From Primula veris (Eukaryota > Streptophyta > Magnoliopsida > Ericales > Primulaceae): a stretch of DNA of 64,000 nucleotides. The position numbers and the translations under genes were made by a program. The DNA lies in the NCBI GenBank assembly GCA_963682055.1, contig OY821751.1, forward strand, positions 9,672,001-9,736,000. The letters are read 5' to 3'. Positions 9,750 through 20,100 of this stretch are shown here, piece after piece (positions within the stretch are counted from its first letter, which is position 1; each line of letters begins with the position of its first letter). The notes below the pieces were generated by a model. That model had not been told where the DNA came from. It saw only the letters and a list, made by a program, of their open reading frames with translations, and ran no database searches.

Positions 9750-11981
9750 ACATTTTTTTTATATTTTTTTATTTATCCTCAAACACTCCAAGGAGGAGGT
9801 TAGTCGGACCACTACATGTATATAAACATTAAAAAAAAACATGACATACATAGAGAATGATATAAACCAAAGCTCTCATGGAAATAAATGAGTACATGAA
9901 ATCTAAGAAAACGAAAAGAAATCAACACAACTAAAACAAATAACAAGTAGAATAAACAAAACAACGGGAAAAAATCCATCATCGTGTAATGTGAGACACC
10001 TGCCTCAAATCTAGTGCAACGGTAGTGTATCAAAATCGTGAAACACCTAATAAGCCTCATGGGAACACACCTAGATGGCCATGAAGTGTGTCACCTAATT
10101 CGCCTCTTTAATTCATGTTTGCGGGATAAAATGTAACTGTGCTCTCAATCTCCTAAAGTCGTTTAGTCACCCAAGATAACACCGTTGGTGAGTCAGATTC
10201 GATCTCTAAGTGATCAAATCACATCTCGGTCATCATCTCCATGCCAATAAAGATAGCTTGTAGTTCAGAAAATATAATGTCTTTTTCCAAAAACCTTCTC
10301 GTAATCTCTTACTATCCGACCATACTCGTCACGAAGGATCACACCAGCAGCTAATGAACCCCGATTGTCTTTGGAGCAACAGTTTATGTTGAGCTTGGGG
10401 CTCAACCTCAACCCCATAGGAAGTCAAGCCCAAGCCACCAAACGTAAACGTCGTTCTTGAGGGAGCAGATCCCTAAGCAAGGATACAAAATCGACGTCCC
10501 TATCTCGTCTAAGCTTTCAAGGTCGGAATTCATGAGCGACTCACAAGAAACGAATATCTTTGACCATTCTATAAACCACAATATCGCTACCAAAAGAGTC
10601 TGATCTCACATAACTATAATCGGTATGGGCCTTCCAAACATGCAACAAAATCTAGCATGTTGTAATGACTCGTACAATGCCAATCGAGGTATGGTCCCTT
10701 CGCTAGCGCAAAAACACCTCAATAATAGAATCAACCGAATCCAACGAAACTGAAAACAACCCACTGAACTGCAGTCAAACCGATTGTCTTTGGAGAATCC
10801 ATAAATAAATGCATAAGCTTCTTTGGAGAATCCATAAATAAATGCATAAACCTTACTAACCGTCGTCCACTTTCTAAAGATACTACATGTTGATCGAAGG
10901 GTGAAATCCCCATCTACTAATCTACTCCCATAAATCCTATAAGTACCCACAGATGTTATTGAAACCTCAACAATTTGGTCAACTAATAACACATGTAACT
11001 GAGCCTGCTCAAGTCTACCTCTATCCCATTGTCGTCCACCCCAAAAATTCAAAACTATCTCGAGTGAAATAGCCATTGGTACATGAATAGGAAATGGGTC
11101 ATTTCATACCCAAATATCATGCCAAAACTCATATTCCCCTGCTCAATGTGCCATCAAAATATCGGCTTAGTATCAACTCTAGTCAGACACATCCGTCGCC
11201 AAAGAGATGACATTAGATATCTGAACTCAACTAAAGAAGAGTGAGACCCTCTACAATACTTGGCCCTCATAAAATAGGCCTCAAATAAAACGTTGCTATC
11301 TAAATCTCCACCAAATTTTCGCCTCGCATGCCGTCACAAAATTCGCCATCGATCTTATACCTAGTCCCCCCACCCTCCTCCGTCGGATAACTCGCCTCCG
11401 CCCACCTGCACTAATGAATCTTTATGAGGGTAGGTGTGTCACCCCATATGAATCAGACGGCTGTCCCAGCCCAAAATATGATCCTAAATCCTTCTCACTA
11501 ACTCATCGAAATAAATAATCCAAGATAAATAAAGAGGAGTTTTCGCGGGTGGAAACCACTAACCGCCGCAACAATATGCCCTCATGACGAAGGAGCCGAA
11601 GGGCCAAGATAAAAAGCACTTTTGGCCTGGATAATCAACAGTTCAGAAACCGCCTAATAGTCATCAAGAAAATCAATAACCCTCCAAACACTATCTCTGG
11701 TGGCTCTCAAAAAAATCACCATGTCGTTAGTGAAACACAATTGCGATACAATAACCTCCCCCCACCCCACCCCACTGTGTAGTAACGAACATATCTATGC
11801 CATCAATACATTTTGTCGAACCGTCTTGAAAGGTACTCAGCCGCAATGATAAAAACCAAAAACAAAAAACAGAGGAGAAAGCAGATCCCCTTGTCGAAGG
11901 CAACACCAAGACTAGAAGAAACCACACACATCTCCGTTAACAATAACAGAGGACCAAGGACCCATAGATTGCCCGCTGAAT
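9750..11981 (-). pseudogene. Decayed L1-like LINE, downstream part (copy A)
   Basis: Read on the minus strand with frameshifts: WIQRAIYGS from the mid reverse transcriptase (near 11960), AAEYLSRRFDK from the thumb-proximal part (near 11840), then a catalytic-box remnant FTNDMVIFL near 11720, where the usual second-strand aspartate pair has become ND. A long decayed tail follows, with an RNase H-like stretch (GVILRDEYGRIV near 10350). The 3' end is an A-rich tail, seen as the T-rich run at about 9750-9775. The upstream part continues at 25799-26602 beyond the inserted PMI1-related block. It cannot move by itself. Confidence 0.82.
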
Positions 11982-12300
11982 ACCACCACTATCTTTATTA
12001 ATATCTAAAAGCTGGAGACCACCGGCACCGTCCAGCCCGAGGGATCCACCTAAGTTTACTGTCATCCCTTCAAGAGCAGATATTTCGCCAAATGTTTGAG
12101 GGGTTACGTTCGAAGGTGCTTCTTCGTTGGACATACCACTTTGTATTCTTAAGCCTTCTATTGAGAGGGCTTCGATTTTATCCATTGCCAAAGGAGCAAG
12201 ATCTTCCAATGATACATATTCTGAGTCGAGTTCTTTACGAAATTCAGACGAAGCTACACTATGTTCAACTTCAGTGCTATAATCATTTAACTGAAATTGC
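11982..12300 (-). pseudogene. PMIR1: PMI1-RELATED gene, truncated exon 2
   Basis: A splice acceptor (ttttgttgcag) ends at 12301 and exon 2 starts at 12300 in the phase left by exon 1, restoring the reading SER-QFQ. The exon continues with EYVSLEDLAPLAMDKIEAL, IQSGMSNEEAPSN and LGLDGAGGLQLLDI, all typical of the middle of plant PLASTID MOVEMENT IMPAIRED 1-RELATED proteins. It breaks off at 11982, where LINE sequence begins. The frame runs on through about 14 LINE-derived residues to a stop at 11937, so a transcript would encode a truncated protein with a foreign tail. The C-terminal third of the family is missing. Confidence 0.88.
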
Positions 12301-13235
12301 CTGCAACAAAAGATAACAATTACCAAGTATAAGTCTATCATGGAAGAGACAGAAAACCATTACGATACAAACATCTTGACGAAATATAACAAGAGACCCT
12401 TGATTTCACCATACGAAGCAATTACTTTCATAATTTAAGGTGTATACTTGCAAGTTCAGTTATCCTTGTGCCATTTTTTTTCCAGCCATTTTAAAAAAAA
12501 AAACGATTGTTGCCTAAAGGATAGATTAACTTTTGTTCAGTTCTTACCTGATTTTTGCAAGTTCAAAAGGGAGAATATCTTGCCTCTAAAGAAAGTCTCA
12601 CATGATACAATGTCAACTACTGGGTAGAAGCCAAGTATCTTGCTAAATCTCCTCTGGTAAAGGAGAAAAAATGATACGAAAGAAGGAAAGGCCTAGACTT
12701 TCACTTTATACGAAATTAGCTACCAAATAAGAGCCTCATGCAAATCTACCCAAAAGAAGAGGCCAATAAGTAAAGCTTACTCTATTGTACACCCTGTATA
12801 AAGTAAGCCAAAAGTATAAAAAATATATGCATACTGGAGTACAATACTTTTTTATCTTTGGCTTGAAAGAGTAAGTTAAGTAAAGCCTCGACAATTGCAA
12901 TCTATGCATGTATAATGGTCTAAAAGGCGCAAGGCGGAATTTAGGCGAAAATTGGTCGCGTCTAGCGCCTAATCCCGCCTAATTCCCCCTATTCACCGCC
13001 TAATCCACTTAATTCCACCTAGGGTCCGCCTAATGTCCGCATAGACTTGCTTTTTAGAACACATTCACCACACATGTCTTAACAAGTAAATATGAAACAG
13101 AATAGTTGTATATGCTGTTTGGCACCAGATCAAGTCTATCCAGATTTTAAATCTAAACAGTCGTTGCAACACATTTATACTCATTTTATGGAGTCTATCC
13201 TTGTATTAAAATTAGAGACAGAGCAATAGGGCCTT
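12301..13235 (-). other. PMI1-related intron, part downstream of the Sirevirus
   Basis: Intron sequence between the Sirevirus and the exon 2 acceptor. Together with 23441-23518 it makes a native intron of about 1 kb. It is AT-rich apart from the GC-rich repeat near 12925-13045. No other frame or RNA gene is visible. Confidence 0.75.
12925..13045. repeat. GC-rich degenerate repeat in the intron
   Basis: Variants of cgcctaatcc recur about seven times (gcgcctaatcccgcctaatt, accgcctaatcc, gtccgcctaatg), preceded by ggcgcaaggcgg. It stands out against AT-rich surroundings. It may belong to a small non-autonomous element, but I cannot define ends or a target duplication. Confidence 0.55.
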
Positions 13236-14497
13236 TGAAATTCCTATCCGTTGTTCTAGATGCAGTTTTGCAGTAAGGTTCCAAGTGGGGTTGGAACTGC
13301 AGTTTGAACCAAGTGTATAAGGTTTCAAGTGAGGTTGGAACTGCAGTTTGAACCAAGTGTATTAATGGACAGAAACTGTTTTAAAATTAAATGTACTTGG
13401 AAATAATTCACACGCACATTTAACAACGGAGTTCACCTAACTAGGCTACGTCTCCGGGGCACTTACCCAGATTATGATATTATAAAAAGCTTACAATATA
13501 TGACTCAAGTCTTAATGAAAAACTTAGACTCCCTCTATGTTTTTCTGCCTATCACTATATTGCTCCTACTCTATAACTATCACTTATAAATCAATGGCAT
13601 CCCACCATTGTTTTTCTTTTTAAAGCTCACGTGTATTCTCTCTAGAAAATAAGTTCTTTATAATTTAGAACACACCCCTTTACAAGCTTAAGTTACTAAG
13701 TATATAAACAAGTAAAAACAATCTTCTATCTTCAATATCTTTTGATTGCTTTTGACTTGGTTGATTAGCTTCAATCTCTCCAAGTATCACGAGATTCTTC
13801 AGCATGGATTGACTCTAATCATCTTTGATTAACACCTGTTTAGTAACACACTTGAAAGTAGGAGTTAATCTTTTCCTTTGAAAGGAAACATATAAAGATA
13901 TGATCTCTTAAAGATAATATCTTTTCATAAACATATGAAACATTTAACTCCGCATATCAATCAATCTTTATACATATCTTTACTGAATATTATAAGAATC
14001 AAAAGATTGAATCAAGTGATAAGGACAAGCATACGAATAGAGATATATAAATTAAAAGGAAACATAACCTTATAAACTAATCTCTTTATATCTTTTATAA
14101 ACATCTTTCCTTAACACATTAATATTCTCAATAAACACATATACACGTTTAAGACCTTATGAGAATATATCCTACATACTTTAAAACAAATGATTAGCAT
14201 TAAACAATTAGTAATGTAGAATAATGAAACAAGACAGAATTCTGTTTTAACAGCAGGTTGAACTGTGGTTGCAACTGAGGTTGCAACTGGTACTTGAAAC
14301 CTGTCACCACAGGTTGTAACTAAGGTTGCAACCAGTACTTGAAACCTAATACTACTAACTTAGTAGGTTGTAACTGAGGTTGCAACTGGTACTTGGAACC
14401 TGTCAATCCTGTCTTAGTTCTTAATAACAGTTAGGATTTATTTAGTAAAAACCAATAGACAATTAACAATATTTAGACCAGAAATCTGGTCCTAACA
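13236..14497 (-). repeat. 3' LTR of Sirevirus element 1
   Basis: 1,262 bp, TG...CA ends as read on either strand. It carries the gccccggagacgtagcc block near 13442-13462 (minus strand) found in many copia R regions. Near 14270-14400 it has a dense group of gttgcaact words, several as the palindrome agttgcaact or near it. Confidence 0.93.
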
Positions 14498-14510
14498 ATC
14501 TCCCCCTTTG
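14498..14510 (-). promoter_or_regulatory. Polypurine tract, element 1
   Basis: caaagggggagat on the minus strand, directly next to the 3' LTR; this is where plus-strand DNA synthesis is primed. Two similar boxes lie farther in: agggggagc at 14579-14587 and tagggggagt at 14840-14849. Multiple tracts of this type are characteristic of Sireviruses. Confidence 0.88.
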
Positions 14511-14870
14511 TCATTGGTTTTGACAAATCAATAAAGTTTATAAATCATCCCAACCACCTGCAAATTCCATATCAGTAAGCTCCCCCTGTATGTTAGAATT
14601 GCAGGCAAAATATATAAGCACAATGTATGTGCACACAATTAGTTTTCAGACCTGTTGACCTGTTTCAAGTTTAAAGGCATTCATACTTCAACAAGATATC
14701 AAGATATTTGCAGAAGGAAATTGCAGAATGATTAAAGCCAAACAGGCATAAACTTGTCTTAATACAGCAGAATTGAAAAACAGATTAAAGTCTTGAAAAC
14801 ATCAAAATGAAACAAAACATAAAGCAAAAGCATAAACTTCACTCCCCCTATTTGTCAGCAACCATTGGAA
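14511..14870 (-). other. Untranslated region between ORF2 and 3' LTR, element 1
   Basis: No coding sequence. It holds the two extra polypurine-like boxes (14579-14587 and 14840-14849) and is otherwise A/T-rich. It is identical in element 2 as far as I compared. Confidence 0.7.
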
Positions 14871-16157
14871 TTAGTCACTTGGAATATCACACTGTGGGGG
14901 TCTTTCTCTTAGAGGATTCTGCCTTACCACTTCTTCATCTTCTTCATTGTCATCCTCACTGCTGATTGAGACACCATCACTATCATCATCATCCTCACTC
15001 TCAATAATGTCCACCAGCAGCTTATTGATTTGATAATCATCAGCATCCAATTCAGCTCTCCTTTCTTGATTATAAGCCAGCTTCTGGAGTAAGTACCACT
15101 TTACTCCTTTCTTCTTTGCTGAAGGAGCAGATGAAGGTTCTTCTTCCTTTTCTTTCCCTTTGTCCCCAGAAATATCATTGACATGTCCTTCCTTCAGTAG
15201 TTTGGCAGAAATATAGAGAGCAGAGGGACAATCTGTGATTGGTTCATGAGTGATACTAATGGGAGAATCTCTATGCATAGAAGAGACTTGGCCCAGAAGT
15301 ATACTAGATATGAGGCAAGGGAAAGGAAGCAGAATGGAAGGTGAATTATCATCACTAAATTCCTTTATAAGATTAAAGATATGAAGGCCAAGGTTGATGG
15401 GTAGTGAAGACATAATCCTGTATAGAAAAATAGCCATATCTTTGTTGACTTTGGAAGATTGTTTGGTGGGTGTCCAGTTAAACCTAGCAATTTTGTGCAA
15501 CACAGCAGCACTTAATGTGAGAGAGGATGTTTTGATGGAATGACCATCAAACCTATTGTTCTTTCCAGTTAGAATTAAAGCTAGAATTTCTAAATCTGGT
15601 TCAGCATTGTTGTCTATAGTAGGACTGGGACAACACAGATAGTCATTAATCAACTTAGGTGTGAAATCCAAAGTTACACCTCTCAAAAACACTCTTCCAT
15701 ACTTAGGATTACCCTGTTCAAAGACACCACTGCTTAAATTGGAATAGAATTCTTTAACAACAGCAGGGTAATAGGAGTCTGCATAACAAACAGTTTTGGC
15801 TAATCCAACAGCAGAGAGTAATTTCTCAACATACACCTGTATGTGAGGATAGCTAACTAAATTAAGCCTTCTTTCACACAGAATTTCTTTACTAGCCATT
15901 CCTCTAAACCTCCTATATGTTGTCCTACTCCAGAAACGAGGATCAACATTATTGTTTGTTGGAACATACTCAAACTTAGCAGTAACAGGGTCATTATCAA
16001 AATTCCTTCTAGCACGCTTCTTAGTGCGCTTAATTTTGGGTGAGGAAGACTCACTTACCTTTGATTTGGAACCTTGACGTGATGGAGATTTATTCATAAA
16101 ATCTCTGAGGGTGCAATCATCATCAGAATTGGGATTTTTAGAAGGGATTGATGACAT
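14871..16157 (-). CDS. Sirevirus downstream ORF: env-like / putative plant transposon protein, element 1
   Basis: 428 codons, intact. Residues 41-51 (KIKRTKKRARR) are a basic, nuclear-signal-like cluster. The core, about 80-290, contains VVKEFYSNL (134-141), VFLRGVTLDFTPKLINDYL (156-174) and the hydrophobic SILLPFPCLISSILLGQV (274-291). This pattern matches the domain found in Sirevirus env-like ORFs and in Pfam's putative plant transposon protein family. The tail, about 385-415, is strongly acidic. I see no signal peptide, and one hydrophobic stretch only, so a membrane envelope role is not supported by the sequence itself. Function is unknown. It would need a spliced or separate message, since pol ends 970 bp upstream. 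Confidence 0.82.
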   Translation of the reverse strand: MSSIPSKNPNSDDDCTLRDFMNKSPSRQGSKSKVSESSSPKIKRTKKRARRNFDNDPVTAKFEYVPTNNNVDPRFWSRTTYRRFRGMASKEILCERRLNLVSYPHIQVYVEKLLSAVGLAKTVCYADSYYPAVVKEFYSNLSSGVFEQGNPKYGRVFLRGVTLDFTPKLINDYLCCPSPTIDNNAEPDLEILALILTGKNNRFDGHSIKTSSLTLSAAVLHKIARFNWTPTKQSSKVNKDMAIFLYRIMSSLPINLGLHIFNLIKEFSDDNSPSILLPFPCLISSILLGQVSSMHRDSPISITHEPITDCPSALYISAKLLKEGHVNDISGDKGKEKEEEPSSAPSAKKKGVKWYLLQKLAYNQERRAELDADDYQINKLLVDIIESEDDDDSDGVSISSEDDNEEDEEVVRQNPLRERPPQCDIPSD

Positions 16158-17130
16158 GGTTGCAACTGGGGTTAGAACCTTACTTAGAACCTTGCAGTGG
16201 GTTTCTACAGCAAGCCTAGGGTTTTACAGAGATGAGAGAGAGAGAGTTATTCTGTAAAAAGTAATTGATTTTGGATAGTAAAAAGATGTTTGTATAAATA
16301 GCAATAAAGACCATATCTTTTTGAAATTGGAAATAGATACATGCAAATCAATTAAGCAGCAAATTTAGGCTTAAACATAGGAAGTATTTTATCAACAGAT
16401 TTTAAAAGAAAATCATACTAAGATTACGCAAGAAACAGTTGGCAATAAGATAACTTCAGCCAATTAAACAGATAAACATTCCTTTTTCAAAACATATTCA
16501 TCCAAAATTTGAAAAATCAAACATTGAAGCTTTAAGGAAATTTGACTTGATTCAAGATAAAAACAAAACTTAAACAGATATCTAGCTTTTAGGAGAACAA
16601 AAGAAATCTAGCAATTTACTCACGAAAATATGTTTATCAAAGAATAACACTAATAAAGATTAAATTTTAGGAGCTTAAAATGAGCAAATCCGTTTTTATT
16701 TCTACACAAAAACTAGTTTGATGACCTCAGCAAGGAAAGAGTATAAGTGATGTCAAAATTTTACAAGACTTTGTCTTGACAGCTATAACAGAGATTGAGG
16801 TTTCAACTGATGTTTCAACTGAGCTTGCAACCAGTATTTTTAACACAAGGTTTCAACTGATGTTGCAACTGAACTTCCAACCAACTATAGAGAGTGTGAG
16901 GTTTCAACTGATGTTGCAACTGAACTTGCAACCATCATATAAAATTGCACTTTGTGCTAGCAACTCTATTACCAGAGAGGTTTTTAAGGACAAGTTACCT
17001 CACATCTGTTTTTGAGACACCAAAAAAGCGGCTTTTTCAAGACAAAAACATCATAGCTCAAAATAAGACTTTAACCTTAGAAATAAAACTTATTAAAGAT
17101 ACTCAATACAGACATATTTAGCAAAAGTAT
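16158..17130 (-). other. Spacer between gag-pol and the downstream ORF, element 1
   Basis: No convincing frame on the minus strand. It is rich in the gttgcaact word family: a cluster sits right at the downstream ORF start (16159-16195) and a second one, with about six words, at 16797-16935. The spacer may contain the splice acceptor and promoter elements for the downstream ORF, but I cannot pinpoint them. Confidence 0.6.
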
Positions 17131-20100
17131 TCAATTAGATTGATAATGACATACCCCTATGTCACTTCTTAATGATTCAAACTTGTTTGTATCAAGGGGC
17201 TTTGTGAAAATATCTGCTAGTTGTCTTTCAGTTGAAACATGTTCTAAAATTAAGCTCTTTTCTTCAACTAGTTCTCTAATAAAATGATGCCTAAGATCAA
17301 TATGTTTGGTTCTGGAGTGTTGAACTGGATTTTTGGCTAAATCTATAGCACTTTTGTTATCACAAAACAGAGTTAATATCTCTTGTTTAACATTGTAATC
17401 AGTTAACATTTGTTTCATCCAAATAAGTTGAGTGCATCCACTTCCAGCTGCAACATATTCTGCCTCAGCAGTAGATAAAGATATGCAATTTTGCTTTTTA
17501 CTGAACCAAGAAACAAGATTATTTCCAAAATAAAAACAACCACCAGAAGTACTCTTTCTGTCATCTATGTTTCCTGCCCAATCTGCATCACAGTAGCCAC
17601 TAAGAAAATGGTTTGTATCTTTAGAATACCATAGGCCTAGATGAGGTGTTCCTTTTACATACCTTAGAATTCTTTTGACAGCTAGAAGATGAGGTTCTAA
17701 AGGATTTGCTTGATATCTGGCACAAACTCCTACACTTAAGCAAAGATCTGGTCTACTAGCAGTTAAATACAGCAAACTTCCAATCATGGATCTATAAAGA
17801 CTGGGACAGATATTTTTACCTTTATCATTTTTGGACAGTTTAAGGGTAGTACTCATAGGGGTTCTCTTCTCTTTACTCTCACTCAGACCAAACTTTTTAA
17901 CAAGATTGTCTGCATACTTACTTTGGCACAAAAAAATGCCTTTCTCATTCTGTTTAACTTGCAATCCTAGAAAGTAAGTTAGTTCACCTCCTCCACTCAT
18001 TTCAAATTCATTCTTCATGTCAGAAATGAATTCTTTTATTCTGTTATTAGAAGTAGAACCAAAAACAATGTCATCAACATAGATTTGAGCAATTATTATG
18101 TCCTTTGTGGTTTTCTTAGTAAACAGAGTTTTATCAACTCCCCCTCTGTTAAAACCTTTTTCAATCAAGTACTTGGTTAATCTATCATACCAAGCTCTAG
18201 GAGCTTGTTTTAGACCATACAAGGCCTTTTTCAACAAATAGACATGTTCAGGAAAGTTAGGATCCTCAAATCCCTTAGGTTGACAAACATAAACTTCTTC
18301 ATTAATCACACCATTCAGAAAAGCACTCTTTATGTCAAGTTGAAACAGTTTAAAATCATACAGACATGCAAGAGACAGCAGCATTCTAATGGATTCAATT
18401 CTAGCTACTGGAGCAAAGGTTTCATCAAAGTCAATTCCCTCAATTTGTGTATAACCCTGAGCTACCAACCTAGCTTTATTCCTGATAATCACTCCATCCT
18501 CATCACTTTTATTTCTAAAAATCCATTTAGTTCCTATAACATTTTTATTAGAAGGTCTGGGTACTAAAGTCCATACATCATTTCTCTCAAATTGGGCCAA
18601 TTCATCCTGCATAGCTAAAATCCATTCACTATCTTCTAGAGCTTCTTTTATATTCTTAGGTTCTAACTGAGAGATATAACAAGCAAAGTGAACAACATTA
18701 TTTCTTTTACCTCTGGTTTTCATACCTGAAGTAACTTCTCCTATGACATTGTCAAGAGAATGATTTTTCTGAGTCCTTACATAGCGAGGCCTGCTAGTTG
18801 ACTGAGCATGAGAACTTTCTTCTTCTTCTTCTTCAGATTCAGCATCATTTTGGGTTTCAACTGTGGTTCCAACCTCAGTTCCAACCTCAGTTGTAACCTC
18901 AGTTGCAACTGGACTTCCAACCACTCTGGGACTTCCAGTTTGTTGTGTTTCTTCTTTCTCTTTTTCTGTAGTCTCAGCCTGTTCATTATCACCTGTAATC
19001 TCATCAACAGTTTTTAGGTCATCAAATAACACATTATAAGATTCCATAACACAGTTTGTTCTTTGATTGAAGACTCTAAATGCTCTACTGTTCTGAGCAT
19101 AACCAAGAAAAATCCCTTTATCACTTTTAGAGTCAAATTTACCAAGATGCTCTCTATCTCTGAGAATATAGCAAACACATCCAAACACTTGAAAATACTT
19201 TACATTGGGTTTTCTACCTTTCCATATTTCATAAGCTGTCATGGAAGTACCTTTAGTAATATAAACTCTATTAACTATATGACAGGCAGTATTAACAGCT
19301 TCAGCCCAAAATCTATTGGCAAGTTTCTTAGAGTTAAGCATTACTCTAGCCATTTCCTGAATGGTTCTATTTTTCCTTTCAACTATGCCATTTTGCTGTG
19401 GAGTCTTAGGAGCAGAGAACTCATGACATATTCCTAAGGAGTTGCAGAATTCTTTAAACCTGATATTTTCAAATTCAGTTCCATGATCACTTCTAATGCT
19501 AGCAATATTACCACTAGTGGAACCTTTTTCAACTTGCAGTTTTAAGCACAGAGTTTTGAATAGTTCAAAAGTTTCAGACTTATCCTTTAAGAACACTACC
19601 CAAGAGTATCTAGAGAAATCATCTACAACTACTAGAATGTACTTCTTACCACCTATACTGGCAGTTTGCATAGGACCCATCAAGTCAATGTGAAGAAGTT
19701 CTAAGACTCTTTTAGTGTAGATTAGACTAGTACTTTTGTGTATACTTTTGGTTTGTTTTCCTATAGCACAATCACCACAGACACTTTGAGTTTTAGCACT
19801 GAGTTTAGGAATTCCTCTTATCAACTCTTTTTTAACAAGCTTATCTAAAGTTTTGTAATTCACATGCCCAAGCCTTTTATGCCAAATATCTGCATTATTA
19901 GTAATAGCTTGATTACACCTACTTTGAGGCAATTCTTTTTCAGCTTTTTCAAACACATAGCAACTGTTGGTTGATCTAACTCCAGTCATGATTAAATCAT
20001 TGTTAAGATTAGTAATTAGACACCTTTCTTTGTCAAATTTAACAGTCATTTCATTATCACAGAGTTGACTGATACTAATTAGATTAGCTTTTAGACCATC

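Noticed and set aside
10606..11076. 156-codon minus frame in the LINE tail as a separate gene
   Set aside because: It falls within the decayed LINE, includes a local duplication, and is broken in copy B.
18244..18567. Plus-strand frames inside Sirevirus gag-pol (also 19063-19437, 20705-21022 and their element 2 twins)
   Set aside because: Antisense shadows of a strongly conserved minus-strand polyprotein.
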